50,071 nt of DNA, taken from positions 1 through 50,071 of the forward strand of contig CAJLCI010000015.1 of the NCBI GenBank assembly GCA_905205065.1, written 5' to 3'. Shown here piece after piece: positions 8,539-17,205 of the stretch. This DNA comes from an uncultured Eubacteriales bacterium (lineage in GTDB: Bacteria; Bacillota; Clostridia; Oscillospirales; CAG-272). The position numbers and the translations under genes were made by a program. Below the pieces are notes generated by a model. The model ran no database searches and had not been told where the DNA came from. It saw only the letters and a list, made by a program, of their open reading frames with translations. Within the stretch, counting starts at the first letter, position 1, and every line of letters starts with the position of its first letter.

Positions 8539-9459
8539 ATGGAGCTTTCACAGCTTCGATATTTTGCAGAGGTTGCACGAACCCAGCATATTACTAAGAG
8601 CGCGGAAAATCTTCATATTGCCCAGCCATCGCTTACAAAAGTGATCCATAATCTCGAAGACGAGTTCGGCGTTCCGCTTTTTATACACAAGGGAAGGAAT
8701 ATAGTTTTATCAGAATATGGCAAGTATCTTCAAAAAAAAATTGTGCCCATTCTTAAAGAGCTTGATGAAATTCCTGAGATGCTTCATACTATGGCAAACT
8801 TGTCGAACGAAACGATTCATTTAAACGTTTTGGCGTCTTCTGTTTTTTTGACGGAAGCTATTGTAGAGTATAAAAAGAATCATCCCGATATAAAATTTGA
8901 ATTCTTGCAGAATAACCGTGAGGATATATATGATATTCAGATTTCTACTAAGCTGTTTTATCAGCTTCGCGGAGATGAAGCTTCGACAGCCTTTGTATGT
9001 AATGAAAAAATCTTTCTTGCTGTTCCTAATATTGAAAAGTATGAAAATATCAGCTCCGTTTGTCTCAGAGATGTCATGGGAGAAAAGTTTATAAGTCTGA
9101 GTGACTCGCGTCAGTTTAGAACAATATGCGATAAACTGTGCCAGCATTCAGGCTTTAGTCCTCAAATCGTGTTTGAGAGCGACAGTCCGATGGCAGTTAT
9201 GAATATGATCGCGTCAAATATTGGTGTGGGATTTTGGCCTGAATTTTCATGGGGGCCGGTTATGTCGGAAAATATAAAATTACTGAGCATTGTGGACGGC
9301 CTTTTTTCACGGGATATAATAGTATCTTATAAACTTAATAAGCTTGATAACAGCAGTGTGATAGAATTTTACAATTTTCTCCGTGGTTATTGCGACAGGG
9401 CAAAGAATAGCGCTGTGTCTGACGGAATGTATAAAAATAATCCGGACTTCCGTAAATGA
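8539..9459 (+). CDS. LysR-family transcriptional regulator
   Basis: The N terminus (MELSQLRYFAEVARTQHITK, then SAENLHIAQPSLTKVIHNLE) is a typical LysR winged helix-turn-helix. Residues about 90-300 form the periplasmic-binding-protein-like effector domain. The length of 306 residues is normal. I start at 8539 (MELS) because LysR proteins begin there and AAAGGA lies 12 bases upstream; an in-frame ATG at 8494 would add 15 odd residues. It is divergent from the PQ-loop/SGNH pair and shares with it an 18-bp palindrome. The effector is not predictable. About 30 residues seem to be missing from the effector domain around residues 140-150 compared with typical members, which may make the ligand pocket unusual. 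Confidence 0.9.
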   Translation: MELSQLRYFAEVARTQHITKSAENLHIAQPSLTKVIHNLEDEFGVPLFIHKGRNIVLSEYGKYLQKKIVPILKELDEIPEMLHTMANLSNETIHLNVLASSVFLTEAIVEYKKNHPDIKFEFLQNNREDIYDIQISTKLFYQLRGDEASTAFVCNEKIFLAVPNIEKYENISSVCLRDVMGEKFISLSDSRQFRTICDKLCQHSGFSPQIVFESDSPMAVMNMIASNIGVGFWPEFSWGPVMSENIKLLSIVDGLFSRDIIVSYKLNKLDNSSVIEFYNFLRGYCDRAKNSAVSDGMYKNNPDFRK

Positions 9460-9837
9460 TTGTACTTATTACGGCAATACCGGACTATATGATGGTATAT
9501 TAAAATTATAGTATATCAGAGAATAAACGATTTTAAAAGAATTAACTATATACAGATTATAAGACAGATTGAGATAAATTACGTAATATATTACGAGCCG
9601 ATTACAAAATAGATTATAAAACAGATTGCAATACGGATTTTGGAACAGGTTTATAAAACAAACCGCTGAGAGTTCTCTAAGAACGGTGGTATAAGGTCTG
9701 AAGGAATGAAACTAAATAACAGAGAAGCATGCTTTAGGATTTTATCGCTTCCGTGACTTATCGGACAAAGAGAAGCTGCTGTATAATACGGCTATTAATA
9801 CGTCGTTAGTACTGATTGACTTATTTGACCCGATATG
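9460..9837. other. intergenic region with degenerate AT-rich repeats
   Basis: Between the convergent lysR and methyltransferase genes, bases 9545-9665 hold several degenerate copies of ACAGATTATAAA-like units at irregular spacing. No gene, promoter or clear terminator was found. Confidence 0.45.
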
Positions 9838-10590
9838 TTATATACTGCATTCATATATAAACATTTCACAATCATTATTAACTGCGATTTCTTTTTTGTA
9901 GGATGAATAGGTCAATATAGTATTAAAGCCGCATTCTTTTAAATATTGTTCCATTTCTCCCAGTCTATATAAATGTGTCTGAAAATCCATATTTTCAATT
10001 CGCAATAATTCAGTATCGTTATAAAGTTCGTAAATTGACGGTGAAAACTGAGTTTGACTTTTATCATCGTAATAATTTTTTTCCTTTAAAATCAAATTTA
10101 ATCCTTCTTTTGTTTTCACGGAGATATTTACTTTATAGTCGCTGTCGTCAGTACATCGGTCAAAAATAGTATCAACTGCAAAAACGAAGTTTCCTTTCGG
10201 TGTCAGCAAATCTTTTATTTTACGCAAAAATTTTTTACACAAATTTATATCGGTAAATAATGAAACAGAGCCTGACGGAATAAAAATATAGTTGAATTTC
10301 TCTTCAGTTGAATACTCTATAATATCTTTTTGTATAACCTTTGCGTCAGGCGCTTTCTGTTTCAGCTTCGCCAGCATTTCTTCTGATAAATCCATTCCGC
10401 TGATGTCGAAGCCGCGCTCTAAAAAAGGAATCAAAAATCTGCCGCTTCCGCACAACGGTTCTAATATTTTCATGTTCTTTTTTGCGTAGGAAAGATAAAA
10501 CTGTAATTCGTCTTCCGGTGGAGTTTTGTGTAAAATTTCATACATTTCTGTACATAAGCGTCCGTAATAGTTTGGGGTTGTTTTATTCAT
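9838..10590 (-). CDS. class I SAM-dependent methyltransferase
   Basis: The 250-residue protein has the Rossmann methyltransferase motifs: motif I ILEPLCGSGRFLIPFLERG (about residues 42-60), the acidic residue of motif II in SGMDLSEEM, and a motif III-like IQKDIIEY. The N terminus (YYGRLCTEMYEILH) resembles ubiquinone-type or small-molecule methyltransferases. The substrate is not predictable. I start at 10590, since TTGGAG stands nine bases before that ATG and the TTG at 10605 is part of that site. The gene stands alone and convergent with lysR. No functional link to the next gene is evident. Confidence 0.8.
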   Translation of the reverse strand: MNKTTPNYYGRLCTEMYEILHKTPPEDELQFYLSYAKKNMKILEPLCGSGRFLIPFLERGFDISGMDLSEEMLAKLKQKAPDAKVIQKDIIEYSTEEKFNYIFIPSGSVSLFTDINLCKKFLRKIKDLLTPKGNFVFAVDTIFDRCTDDSDYKVNISVKTKEGLNLILKEKNYYDDKSQTQFSPSIYELYNDTELLRIENMDFQTHLYRLGEMEQYLKECGFNTILTYSSYKKEIAVNNDCEMFIYECSI

Positions 10591-10853
10591 TTCTATTTTC
10601 TCCAATTATGCCTGACTATTTAGATAATAAATATAGTTCGGTATATTTCGGTCATAATACGGTCTGATAAATTCATCTTCTTTTTCAATACAATGCTATA
10701 GTTAGCTTTTATTTATGTCAGCAAATATCTATACATATATCTACAAAGAAGTACTTTCAGAACGCAAATTGACCGGAAAGCAAATACAGAGTACATTACT
10801 TTTAAAAGTTTGTCAAAGAAGAATACACGCTTATAATGCAAATATGTATAACT

Positions 10854-11987
10854 TTACGCTTTTAATTTATCCGCAAAGTCAGACATAACTTCGGAGATTT
10901 TAATCTGCTGGGGACAGACTGCCTCGCAGCTTCTGCATCCCACGCATGACGATGGTTGTTTATCGGACGGCAGAGCCGCAAGTGCCATTGGCGCGAGGAA
11001 TCCTCCTTCGGAGAATATATGTTCATTGTAAAGAGAGAGAAGATGCGGAATATCAAGTTCCTGAGGACAATGAGAAGTGCAATACCGGCACGCTGTACAG
11101 GAGAGTGATTTCTTTTTAGTCATTTCGTCCGCTATTCTGAGCAAAATATCAAATTCATTATCCGATAACGGTTTTTCGGTTTCAAATGTTTTTATATTTT
11201 GTTTCAGCTGTTCAAAATCAGACATTCCTGACAGCGTAACACAAATATCCGGAATTGTCTGGAGAAAACGGAAGGCCCACTCCGTAACCGTTTCATCGGG
11301 ACGCAGAGTTTTCAATTCATCTTCATAGTTTTTCGGCAGTGATGTCAGCTTTCCTCCGCGCAGCGGTTCCATTACCCAAACCGGAAGCTTCCACCTCCGC
11401 AAAAGCTCGACTTTGGCTTTTGCATCCTGAAAATTCCAGTCAACCCAGTTAATCTGCAGCTGACAAAATTCCATATTTTTTCCGTAAGCGTCAAGAAAAC
11501 GCTTTATAACGTTGTAACTCCCGTGAGCTGAAAATCCGAGATGTTTGATTCTGCCGTTTTTCTTCTGAGAAACAAGGTAATCATGTATACCGTGCTCGGG
11601 ATTAAGATATTCATTAATATTTAATTCGCACACGTTGTGAACGAGATAAAAGTCAAAATAATCTACCCGGCATTTTTCAAGTTGTTTCTCAAAAATTTCC
11701 CGGACTTTGTCCATGTTGGACAAATCGTACCCGGGGAATTTTGTTGCAAGCATGTAGCTGTTCCGGGAATATTTTTCAAGAGTTTTTCCGATAACAATTT
11801 CAGATTGGCCATTATGATATCCCCATGCGGTATCAAAGTAGTTGACGCCGTTTTTTAGGGCATATTCTACCATATTTTCGGTCTGAACTTCATCAATGGC
11901 TGAGTAATCTCCGTTTTCAATAGGAAGACGCATTGTACCCATACCGAGAGCTGATAGCTTTAATCCTTGAAAATCCTTGTAAATCAT
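10854..11987 (-). CDS. aldo/keto reductase with C-terminal 2x[4Fe-4S] ferredoxin domain
   Basis: Residues 1-270 form an aldo/keto reductase TIM barrel (LSALGMGTMRLP, YFDTAWGYHNGQSE with the catalytic Tyr, and the DYFDFYLVHN strand). The C terminus carries two ferredoxin clusters (SCTACRYCTSHCPQ and SCVGCRSCEAVCPQ). Such proteins are common in Clostridia and are thought to couple NAD(P)H or ferredoxin to small carbonyl compounds; the substrate is unknown. I start at 11987 (MIYKDF), with AAAGGA nine bases upstream. The length of 377 residues is normal. It has its own promoter (12080-12108) and a close relative at 29324-30466, with a similar domain order. Confidence 0.88.
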   Translation of the reverse strand: MIYKDFQGLKLSALGMGTMRLPIENGDYSAIDEVQTENMVEYALKNGVNYFDTAWGYHNGQSEIVIGKTLEKYSRNSYMLATKFPGYDLSNMDKVREIFEKQLEKCRVDYFDFYLVHNVCELNINEYLNPEHGIHDYLVSQKKNGRIKHLGFSAHGSYNVIKRFLDAYGKNMEFCQLQINWVDWNFQDAKAKVELLRRWKLPVWVMEPLRGGKLTSLPKNYEDELKTLRPDETVTEWAFRFLQTIPDICVTLSGMSDFEQLKQNIKTFETEKPLSDNEFDILLRIADEMTKKKSLSCTACRYCTSHCPQELDIPHLLSLYNEHIFSEGGFLAPMALAALPSDKQPSSCVGCRSCEAVCPQQIKISEVMSDFADKLKA

Positions 11988-12079
11988 TTTGTTATTCCTT
12001 TCTTTTATAAAATATGAGTTTTCGGCTGGCAAATTGATAATTTATTCAAGCCGTATGAAATGATATTAATCTTGCTTAT

Positions 12080-12108
12080 ATTTTACAATAAAATTTTTAA
12101 TATTACAA
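12080..12108 (-). promoter_or_regulatory. promoter of the first aldo/keto reductase gene
   Basis: Read leftward, TTGTAA (12103-12108) and TAAAAT (12080-12085) are 17 bases apart. The match is moderate and the start would lie about 85 bases before the ATG. Confidence 0.5.
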
Positions 12109-12210
12109 CAGCGAACAATAAAAAATATTAAACTTTGTTTCGGCTTTTGTGTCTATTTCCTTAGCAAACACATGGACAGCTATTTATTTAATTAAAAACG
12201 AGAATTTCAT

Positions 12211-12237
12211 ATTTACCTATTGACAAAGTAGGTAAAT
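12211..12237. promoter_or_regulatory. Rrf2-type operator candidate O1
   Basis: ATTTACCTA and TAGGTAAAT are perfect 9-bp inverted arms separated by nine bases. The 27-bp dyad is centred on the -35 box. This is the size and layout of Rrf2/IscR sites. The rrf2 gene at the end of the operon is the likely source of the repressor. Confidence 0.7.
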
Positions 12238-12248
12238 GGTGATATACT
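12220..12248 (+). promoter_or_regulatory. nifS-nifU-rrf2 promoter
   Basis: TTGACA (12220-12225) and TATACT (12243-12248) are 17 bases apart, a strong sigma-A promoter with a start at about 12255. Two dyads (next two entries) cover its -35 box and its start site. Confidence 0.85.
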
Positions 12249-12250
12249 AT

Positions 12251-12273
12251 TAACATACTGATTAAATAGGTTA
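12251..12273. promoter_or_regulatory. Rrf2-type operator candidate O2
   Basis: TAACATA and TAGGTTA are inverted arms (six of seven match) separated by nine bases, the same layout as O1. It covers the predicted transcription start and its centre is 38 bp from that of O1. Confidence 0.55.
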
Positions 12274-12326
12274 TTCAGAATTGATGAAAGGAAAGTCTTT
12301 GCAGGGCCAAAGGCATGGTATTATTT

Positions 12327-13514
12327 ATGACGGTTTATGCAGATAACGCCGCTACAACAAAAACAAGTGAAACGGCTTTAAAAGCTATGCTTCCATATAT
12401 GAGAGAAATTTACGGAAATCCGTCAAGCCTCCATACGTTGGGACAAACGGCTGCCGAAGCTCTGTTCTCCGCAAGGAAGATATTTGCAGATTTTCTCGGC
12501 TGCCGGCCAAGAGAAATTATCTTTACATCAGGAGGAAGCGAAGCGGATAATCAAGCAATTTTGTCTGCTGCCGCAATCGGTGAAAAAAAGGGAAAGAAGC
12601 ATGTAATTTCAACCTCGTTTGAACATCATGCGGTTTTGCATACGCTTGAAAAGTTGAAAAAACGCGGCTTTGAGATAACACTGCTTGATGTTCACTGTGA
12701 CGGGCTTGTACGTACGGAAGAACTGGAAGCTGCAATACGTGAAGACACATGCTTAGTTACTGTTATGTACGCAAACAATGAGATTGGAACAATTCAGCCG
12801 ATTTCTGAAATCGGAACGATTTGCCGAAATCGAGGTATAATATTTCATACGGACGCAGTTCAGGCCGCAGGACATGTTAATATAGACATTGCCGCGCAAA
12901 ATATTGACATGCTTTCACTGTCGGCACATAAATTTCACGGACCTAAAGGTGTTGGTGTACTTTACGCAAAATCAGGAATTCCGCTTGTGAATATAATTGA
13001 GGGCGGAGCTCAGGAACGCGGCAGACGGGGAGGGACGGAGAATGTTCCTGCAATTGTAGGTGCTGCCGCAGCATTTCAAGAAGCAATTGAGAATCTTGGC
13101 AAAAATGCTGAGTATATATCCGCTCTTCGAGACCGGCTTATAAAAGGTTTGTCAAAAATACCTCATTCGAGTCTTAACGGAGCTTTGTCGCCGCGCCTGC
13201 CGGGAAATGTTAGCTTTTGTTTTGAAGGAATAGAGGGTGAAGCTATACTTCTTATGCTTGACGGAAAAGGCATTTGTGCATCATCAGGATCGGCATGCAC
13301 ATCCGGCTCGCTCGATCCGAGTCACGTTTTGCTTGCTATAGGACGAAGGCATGAAATAGCTCACGGTTCTTTGCGGTTGACATTATCTCACGAAAATACG
13401 ACTGATGAAATTGATTATATAATAGAATCAGTCATCGAAACGGTGGACAGACTGAGGGAAATGTCGCCGCTTTGGCATGATAAATGCGCCGGAAGGAAGC
13501 CCTTTGAACTTTAA
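12327..13514 (+). CDS. nifS: cysteine desulfurase
   Basis: This PLP enzyme removes sulfur from cysteine as a persulfide and passes it to the scaffold encoded next. The 395-residue protein has YADNAATT at the N terminus, the Schiff-base lysine in LSAHKFHGPKG (Lys202) and the active cysteine in SGSACTSGSLDPSH (Cys324), the long IscS/NifS-type loop. I start at 12327 (MTVYADN); the ATG at 12315 sits directly on its own AAAGG. It is the first gene of nifS-nifU-rrf2. The symbol iscS would be equally good. After the stop there is a 338-bp gap that holds a 10-bp tandem repeat, unusual inside an operon. Confidence 0.93.
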   Translation: MTVYADNAATTKTSETALKAMLPYMREIYGNPSSLHTLGQTAAEALFSARKIFADFLGCRPREIIFTSGGSEADNQAILSAAAIGEKKGKKHVISTSFEHHAVLHTLEKLKKRGFEITLLDVHCDGLVRTEELEAAIREDTCLVTVMYANNEIGTIQPISEIGTICRNRGIIFHTDAVQAAGHVNIDIAAQNIDMLSLSAHKFHGPKGVGVLYAKSGIPLVNIIEGGAQERGRRGGTENVPAIVGAAAAFQEAIENLGKNAEYISALRDRLIKGLSKIPHSSLNGALSPRLPGNVSFCFEGIEGEAILLMLDGKGICASSGSACTSGSLDPSHVLLAIGRRHEIAHGSLRLTLSHENTTDEIDYIIESVIETVDRLREMSPLWHDKCAGRKPFEL

Positions 13515-13852
13515 TTATTTGAGCGAAGAACGAATAATATCGTGATGTTACCTGATGTTACCTGATGTTACCTGATGTTATCTGATGTTATCTGATGTTA
13601 CCTGATGCTATCCGATGCTATCCGATGCTATCTGGTGCTATCTGGTGCTATCTGGTGCTATCTTGATGTTATTTTGATGTTATTCTGATGCTGTCGGCAT
13701 GTCGCGGAAACTGGCCTGACTTTCTTAATTTGAATCACTGGATTTAGATAAAATCTCCGGTATATTGAATTTTGTGGTCACAGCACCGGAGCTTGATCGT
13801 CGCGGCAGTATGGCAAGACATCTTTTTTAGAGATAAACAGGAGGAAAAAATT
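13515..13852. other. nifS-nifU spacer
   Basis: This 338-bp gap inside the putative operon consists largely of the repeat array at 13541-13692. Downstream, the arms CTCCGGT and ACCGGAG (13755-13793) could form a loose hairpin. No extra promoter was recognised, so nifU is probably read through from nifS, but a processing or attenuation role of the spacer is open. Confidence 0.45.
13541..13692 (+). repeat. tandem repeat, 10-bp unit, about 15 copies
   Basis: Twelve decamers of the form YCTGATGYTA follow in perfect register from 13541 to 13660. Then come two 11-base copies and one 10-base copy. Neighbouring copies share variants (GTTA, then GCTA, then TGGTGCTA), the pattern expected from stepwise slippage. 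The unit is not a multiple of three and the block is not coding. Confidence 0.95.
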
Positions 13853-14287
13853 ATGGCACTTTATACAGAAACTGTAATGGATCATTTTACAAATCCGAGA
13901 AACATGGGTGAAATTAAAGATTTTGACGGAATCGGAGAAGTTGGAAATGCAAAATGCGGTGATATAATGAAAATATATCTTAAAATTAAGGATAATATTA
14001 TTGAAGATGTGAAGTTTGAAACCTTTGGCTGCGGTTCCGCGATAGCCTCAAGTTCCATGGCGACAGAAATGATAAAGGGCAGGACGGTTGACGAGGCTCT
14101 TAAGGTTACTAATAAAGACGTAGTAAATGCGCTCGGCGGTTTGCCGACACATAAGCTTCACTGTTCTGTGCTTGCCGAAGAGGCTATAAAATCTGCTGTG
14201 CGCGACTATTATGACAGAAACGGAATTGCGTATGAAAAGAAAGATTTTCCCGATTGTGAAGGCTGTCAGGCATGCAGAATGGTTTGA
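13853..14287 (+). CDS. nifU: NifU/IscU-type iron-sulfur cluster scaffold
   Basis: This scaffold assembles [2Fe-2S] and [4Fe-4S] clusters from iron and the persulfide made by the cysteine desulfurase. The 144-residue protein has the three ligand cysteines in their usual contexts: NAKCGDIM (Cys35, with Asp37), FGCGSAIASSSM (Cys60) and LHCSVLAEEA (Cys104). The C terminus carries an additional Cys-rich tail, CEGCQACRMV, as in Clostridial members. A strong AGGAGG stands before the ATG at 13853, so the in-frame ATG at 13772 is rejected. It follows nifS after a repeat-filled spacer and precedes rrf2 by 26 bp. Confidence 0.93.
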   Translation: MALYTETVMDHFTNPRNMGEIKDFDGIGEVGNAKCGDIMKIYLKIKDNIIEDVKFETFGCGSAIASSSMATEMIKGRTVDEALKVTNKDVVNALGGLPTHKLHCSVLAEEAIKSAVRDYYDRNGIAYEKKDFPDCEGCQACRMV

Positions 14288-14313
14288 TTTTTAAAGAAGG
14301 AAATTGATATATC

Positions 14314-14727
14314 ATGATTGTTTCTACAAGGGGTAGATATGCGCTTCGGGGGATGCTTTACCTTGCACGGAGCTGCGGAGATAATTATATACCGCTGAAA
14401 GATATTGCCGCGGCTGAGGATATTTCACTTAAATATCTTGAGGGAATTATGTCGTCCTTGTCAAAAGCGAAGCTTGTTGACGGAGCTCATGGAAAGGGCG
14501 GAGGTTACAAACTTGCGAAATCTCCCGATGAATATACTGTCGGAGATATTTTGAGGCTGACCGAGAGAAGTCTTACTCCGGTTGACTGTCCTGAGTTTGA
14601 AAATGAGCCGTGTAAACATGCGGAAGTATGCTTAACGCTCCCCATGTGGCTTAAACTTGACAGAATGATCAATGAGTTTTTTGACGGTATTACACTTTCC
14701 GATTTAATAGAAAAAAGAGAAATATAG
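14314..14727 (+). CDS. Rrf2-family transcriptional regulator (IscR-like)
   Basis: The 137-residue protein has the Rrf2 winged helix (STRGRYALRGMLYLA, then the recognition helix in ISLKYLEGIMSSLSKAKLV and the GKGGGYKLA wing). Three cysteines at 92, 100 and 106 match the [2Fe-2S] ligands of IscR. It therefore probably senses Fe-S status and represses nifSU-rrf2 through the dyads at 12211-12237 and 12251-12273. Here the regulator is the last gene of the operon, whereas iscR is usually the first. The ribosome binding site AAGGAAA lies before the ATG. A CymR-like (cysteine) role is less likely because of the three cysteines. Confidence 0.88.
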   Translation: MIVSTRGRYALRGMLYLARSCGDNYIPLKDIAAAEDISLKYLEGIMSSLSKAKLVDGAHGKGGGYKLAKSPDEYTVGDILRLTERSLTPVDCPEFENEPCKHAEVCLTLPMWLKLDRMINEFFDGITLSDLIEKREI

Positions 14728-14772
14728 TAAAAAGCTATACGGAACTGAGATGCATAAAAAAAGAAAAATATA

Positions 14773-14812
14773 AATCCGGAGTTTCGGCTGTGCCGGCTCC
14801 GGATTTTGTTAT
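14773..14812. terminator. bidirectional terminator between rrf2 and the ABC operon
   Basis: The arms AATCCGGAG (14773-14781) and CTCCGGATT (14797-14805) are followed by TTGTTATTT on the right. On the left an A-rich run reads as T-rich on the other strand. It can end both the rrf2 transcript and the leftward rbsB-type transcript. Confidence 0.8.
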
Positions 14813-14947
14813 TTACATAAGCGTTATGAAAAATATTATGCGCCATGACAAATCAAATTACGCATGTTATATGCACGCCTTGCATACGAGCTGTATATTT
14901 TAACAAACTACAATATATAAACTTATGAAATACGATTGTCAAACATA

Positions 14948-16015
14948 TCAGCCCTCGTAAACGAGATTATCGCTTATCATTTTGTCCACGTTTTCGGAAT
15001 TCCACCATGCGCCCGCGATGGCAACATCCGCTGTAACGGTTTTGCTTTCGATGGCAAATACGCATTGTTCTACTGCTTGATAACCTATCTGATATGAATC
15101 CTGAGCGACGGCGCCGATAAGTTTTGCTCCAGATGATGCCTTCATCCATTCAATTTGCTTAGAACCTGCGTCAAAGCCGCAGAACATGATATTGTCATAT
15201 TTTCCTCCTGCCGCCGTGACAGCGTCGTATACCTGTTTGACAACGCCTTCATTTGACATGAAAATTGCATTAGCGCCCTTTTCAAAAAGCGCTTCAAGCG
15301 CCGCCTTATATGCATTGTCCGCATCTCCCGGTTTTACTTCCTTTTCAATTTTGTATTTGCCGTTTGTAGTACTGTCTGCGTCTGCAAGTTCCGTAATTTT
15401 GTCAATGAATCCCTGCGCGCGGTCGATTCCTGTTTGCGTTTCGTCGTGCTGGATAACACCTACTACATAATTATCGGATGCCGCAATATCGTCTTTTATT
15501 ACAGCAAAGAAATTTTCTGCTGCGAGTCCGGCTGCGAGAGTATTGCTTGTAGCGACTGATGATACAATAGGATTTTTATTCTGCGCATTGAGAGCTTCTA
15601 TATCATTTGTCCAAATTCCTGAGTCAAACTGAACTACAGGGATTTTTTTGTCGTATGCCTGCGCAAGCATATCTGTAAATCCTTCACCGATTGTCCCCAA
15701 AACCATTCCAGCAACGTTATTTGAAAGTGCGGTTTGAACCATTTCCTGCTGTGATGGTAGATCTTTTGCGCTTTCGCTGGCAGGCCCGCGGAAAGTGATC
15801 GTATATCCGTATTTCTTTGCAGCATCTTCAGCGCCTGCTTTAACTGACTGCCAAAACGCATGCGATTCGCCTTTTGCGATTACCGCAATAGTCTTGTTTT
15901 CGCCCGTGTTTCCTCCGGTCCCGCCATTGCCGGAGCATCCGGCAAGCGGAAGTACAGTACCTGCTGCAATAGTAGCCGCAAGAAGTGTAAACAGTGTCTT
16001 TCTTATTTTTTTCAT
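14948..16015 (-). CDS. rbsB: ribose-type sugar ABC transporter, substrate-binding lipoprotein
   Basis: The protein begins with a lipoprotein signal (basic start, hydrophobic helix, LPLAGC with Cys27), followed by a Gly/Asn-rich linker. Residues about 40-350 form a type I periplasmic binding fold of the RbsB class (IAVIAKGESHAFWQSVKAGA at its N lobe). It would sit on the outer face of the membrane and pass a sugar to the permease. The 355 residues are normal. The sugar cannot be told: ribose, galactofuranose, xylose and inositol binders look alike. It is the last gene of the leftward ATPase-permease-binding protein operon; the 115-bp gap before it contains a TGCCC/GGGCA hairpin that may set its expression. 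Confidence 0.88.
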   Translation of the reverse strand: MKKIRKTLFTLLAATIAAGTVLPLAGCSGNGGTGGNTGENKTIAVIAKGESHAFWQSVKAGAEDAAKKYGYTITFRGPASESAKDLPSQQEMVQTALSNNVAGMVLGTIGEGFTDMLAQAYDKKIPVVQFDSGIWTNDIEALNAQNKNPIVSSVATSNTLAAGLAAENFFAVIKDDIAASDNYVVGVIQHDETQTGIDRAQGFIDKITELADADSTTNGKYKIEKEVKPGDADNAYKAALEALFEKGANAIFMSNEGVVKQVYDAVTAAGGKYDNIMFCGFDAGSKQIEWMKASSGAKLIGAVAQDSYQIGYQAVEQCVFAIESKTVTADVAIAGAWWNSENVDKMISDNLVYEG

Positions 16016-16130
16016 TTGGATTTCCTCCTTTTAATGCCCTTTATCGGGCAGATATACTATTGTTAACAGAAAAGTCCTATGCCTTTCTAAAGTCCGAAAG
16101 GGAGTATTTCCGTACTTTTTCCTTTTTCTT

Positions 16131-17171
16131 TTATTTTTTTTCTTTTAATTTTTTGTCTGCTTTTACTCGGTTTTGTTTTTTTGTTTTAATGACATCCATT
16201 AGTACGGCAACAACTACTATAATGCCTGTAAGAACATAGGTAACGTAAGTTGAATTGAGATTGAGACTGAATTTTGCAAGAATCATATTCAGACCGTTTC
16301 TTATGACGACAAGAAGTGACGCTCCGATTACCGAGCCTGTAACAGAAGCGACTCCGCCGGCTGCGCTTGTTCCTCCGATGTAAACTCCTGCAATTGCATC
16401 AAGTTCCATTCCGTTTCCTGTTGCCGCTGCGACTGTCGGAAATGACGATGCCCAGAAAATTGCCGCGATTCCGGCGCCGAGCCCGGCAAAGGTGTAAGCA
16501 ATAATTTTATATTTATCTGTGTTAATTCCGGAAAGCCGTGTGGCTTCTTCGTTTGAGCCTATTGAAAGAATATAGCGTCCGATTTTATTTTTGTACATAA
16601 TGTACATGCAGATTAGCGTAAAACCGATAATCCAAAAAATTCCGGTAGGTATCCCGTTAGCATTTGAGAAAGTTTTGTTAAACCATGTTCCGCTTGGGAA
16701 AAATATATTTGGATCTGATACGATCAAGGCGGAAAGACCGCGTGATATCATCATTGTTCCGAGAGTTGCAATAAAAGCCGGCATTTTTAATTTTGCAATA
16801 AGCATTCCGTTGATGAACCCGAAAAGAGTACCGATGGCAATCATGATAGGAATTGTAAGCCATAAATTCTGACCGAGCAATCCGGAGGTATACATTTTTC
16901 CCGCTACAACGGCGGAAGCAATGCAGACGGTGCCGATTGAAAGATCTATTCCGCCGGTTGCGATTACAAAGGTAACGCCAAGGCTCATGACAGCATAAGG
17001 AGCAAGAGACTGAGCCATACTTACAATGTTATATTTATCGACGAAATGAGGATTCAGGGCAGAAAATACAGCTACAAGAAATACAAGGGCAATCAGAATT
17101 ATTATGTTCTGGCCGATTTTTTTCGGAGCTCTTTGAGTATCGGTTGCCGCAAAGATATTTTTTTTATCCAT
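16131..17171 (-). CDS. rbsC: ribose-type sugar ABC transporter, permease
   Basis: The 346-residue integral membrane protein belongs to the branched RbsC/XylH/AraH family. It has eight to ten hydrophobic segments, the conserved ATGGIDLSIG region near residue 70, GFINGMLIAKLKMPAFIATL and the EEATRLSGI coupling loop with the ATPase near residue 210. It would form a homodimeric channel. The C terminus is strongly basic. AAAGGA lies before the ATG. It begins 34 bp after the ATPase gene and precedes the binding-protein gene. Confidence 0.9.
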   Translation of the reverse strand: MDKKNIFAATDTQRAPKKIGQNIIILIALVFLVAVFSALNPHFVDKYNIVSMAQSLAPYAVMSLGVTFVIATGGIDLSIGTVCIASAVVAGKMYTSGLLGQNLWLTIPIMIAIGTLFGFINGMLIAKLKMPAFIATLGTMMISRGLSALIVSDPNIFFPSGTWFNKTFSNANGIPTGIFWIIGFTLICMYIMYKNKIGRYILSIGSNEEATRLSGINTDKYKIIAYTFAGLGAGIAAIFWASSFPTVAAATGNGMELDAIAGVYIGGTSAAGGVASVTGSVIGASLLVVIRNGLNMILAKFSLNLNSTYVTYVLTGIIVVVAVLMDVIKTKKQNRVKADKKLKEKK

Positions 17172-17205
17172 TGTAAACAGTCCTTTCTATTACGAAAATG
17201 TGCGG

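Noticed and set aside
13541..13692. CRISPR-like array
   Set aside because: The units of 10-11 bp are directly joined with no spacers, and no cas gene is near. The arrays at 20097, 34482 and 42637 fail in the same way.
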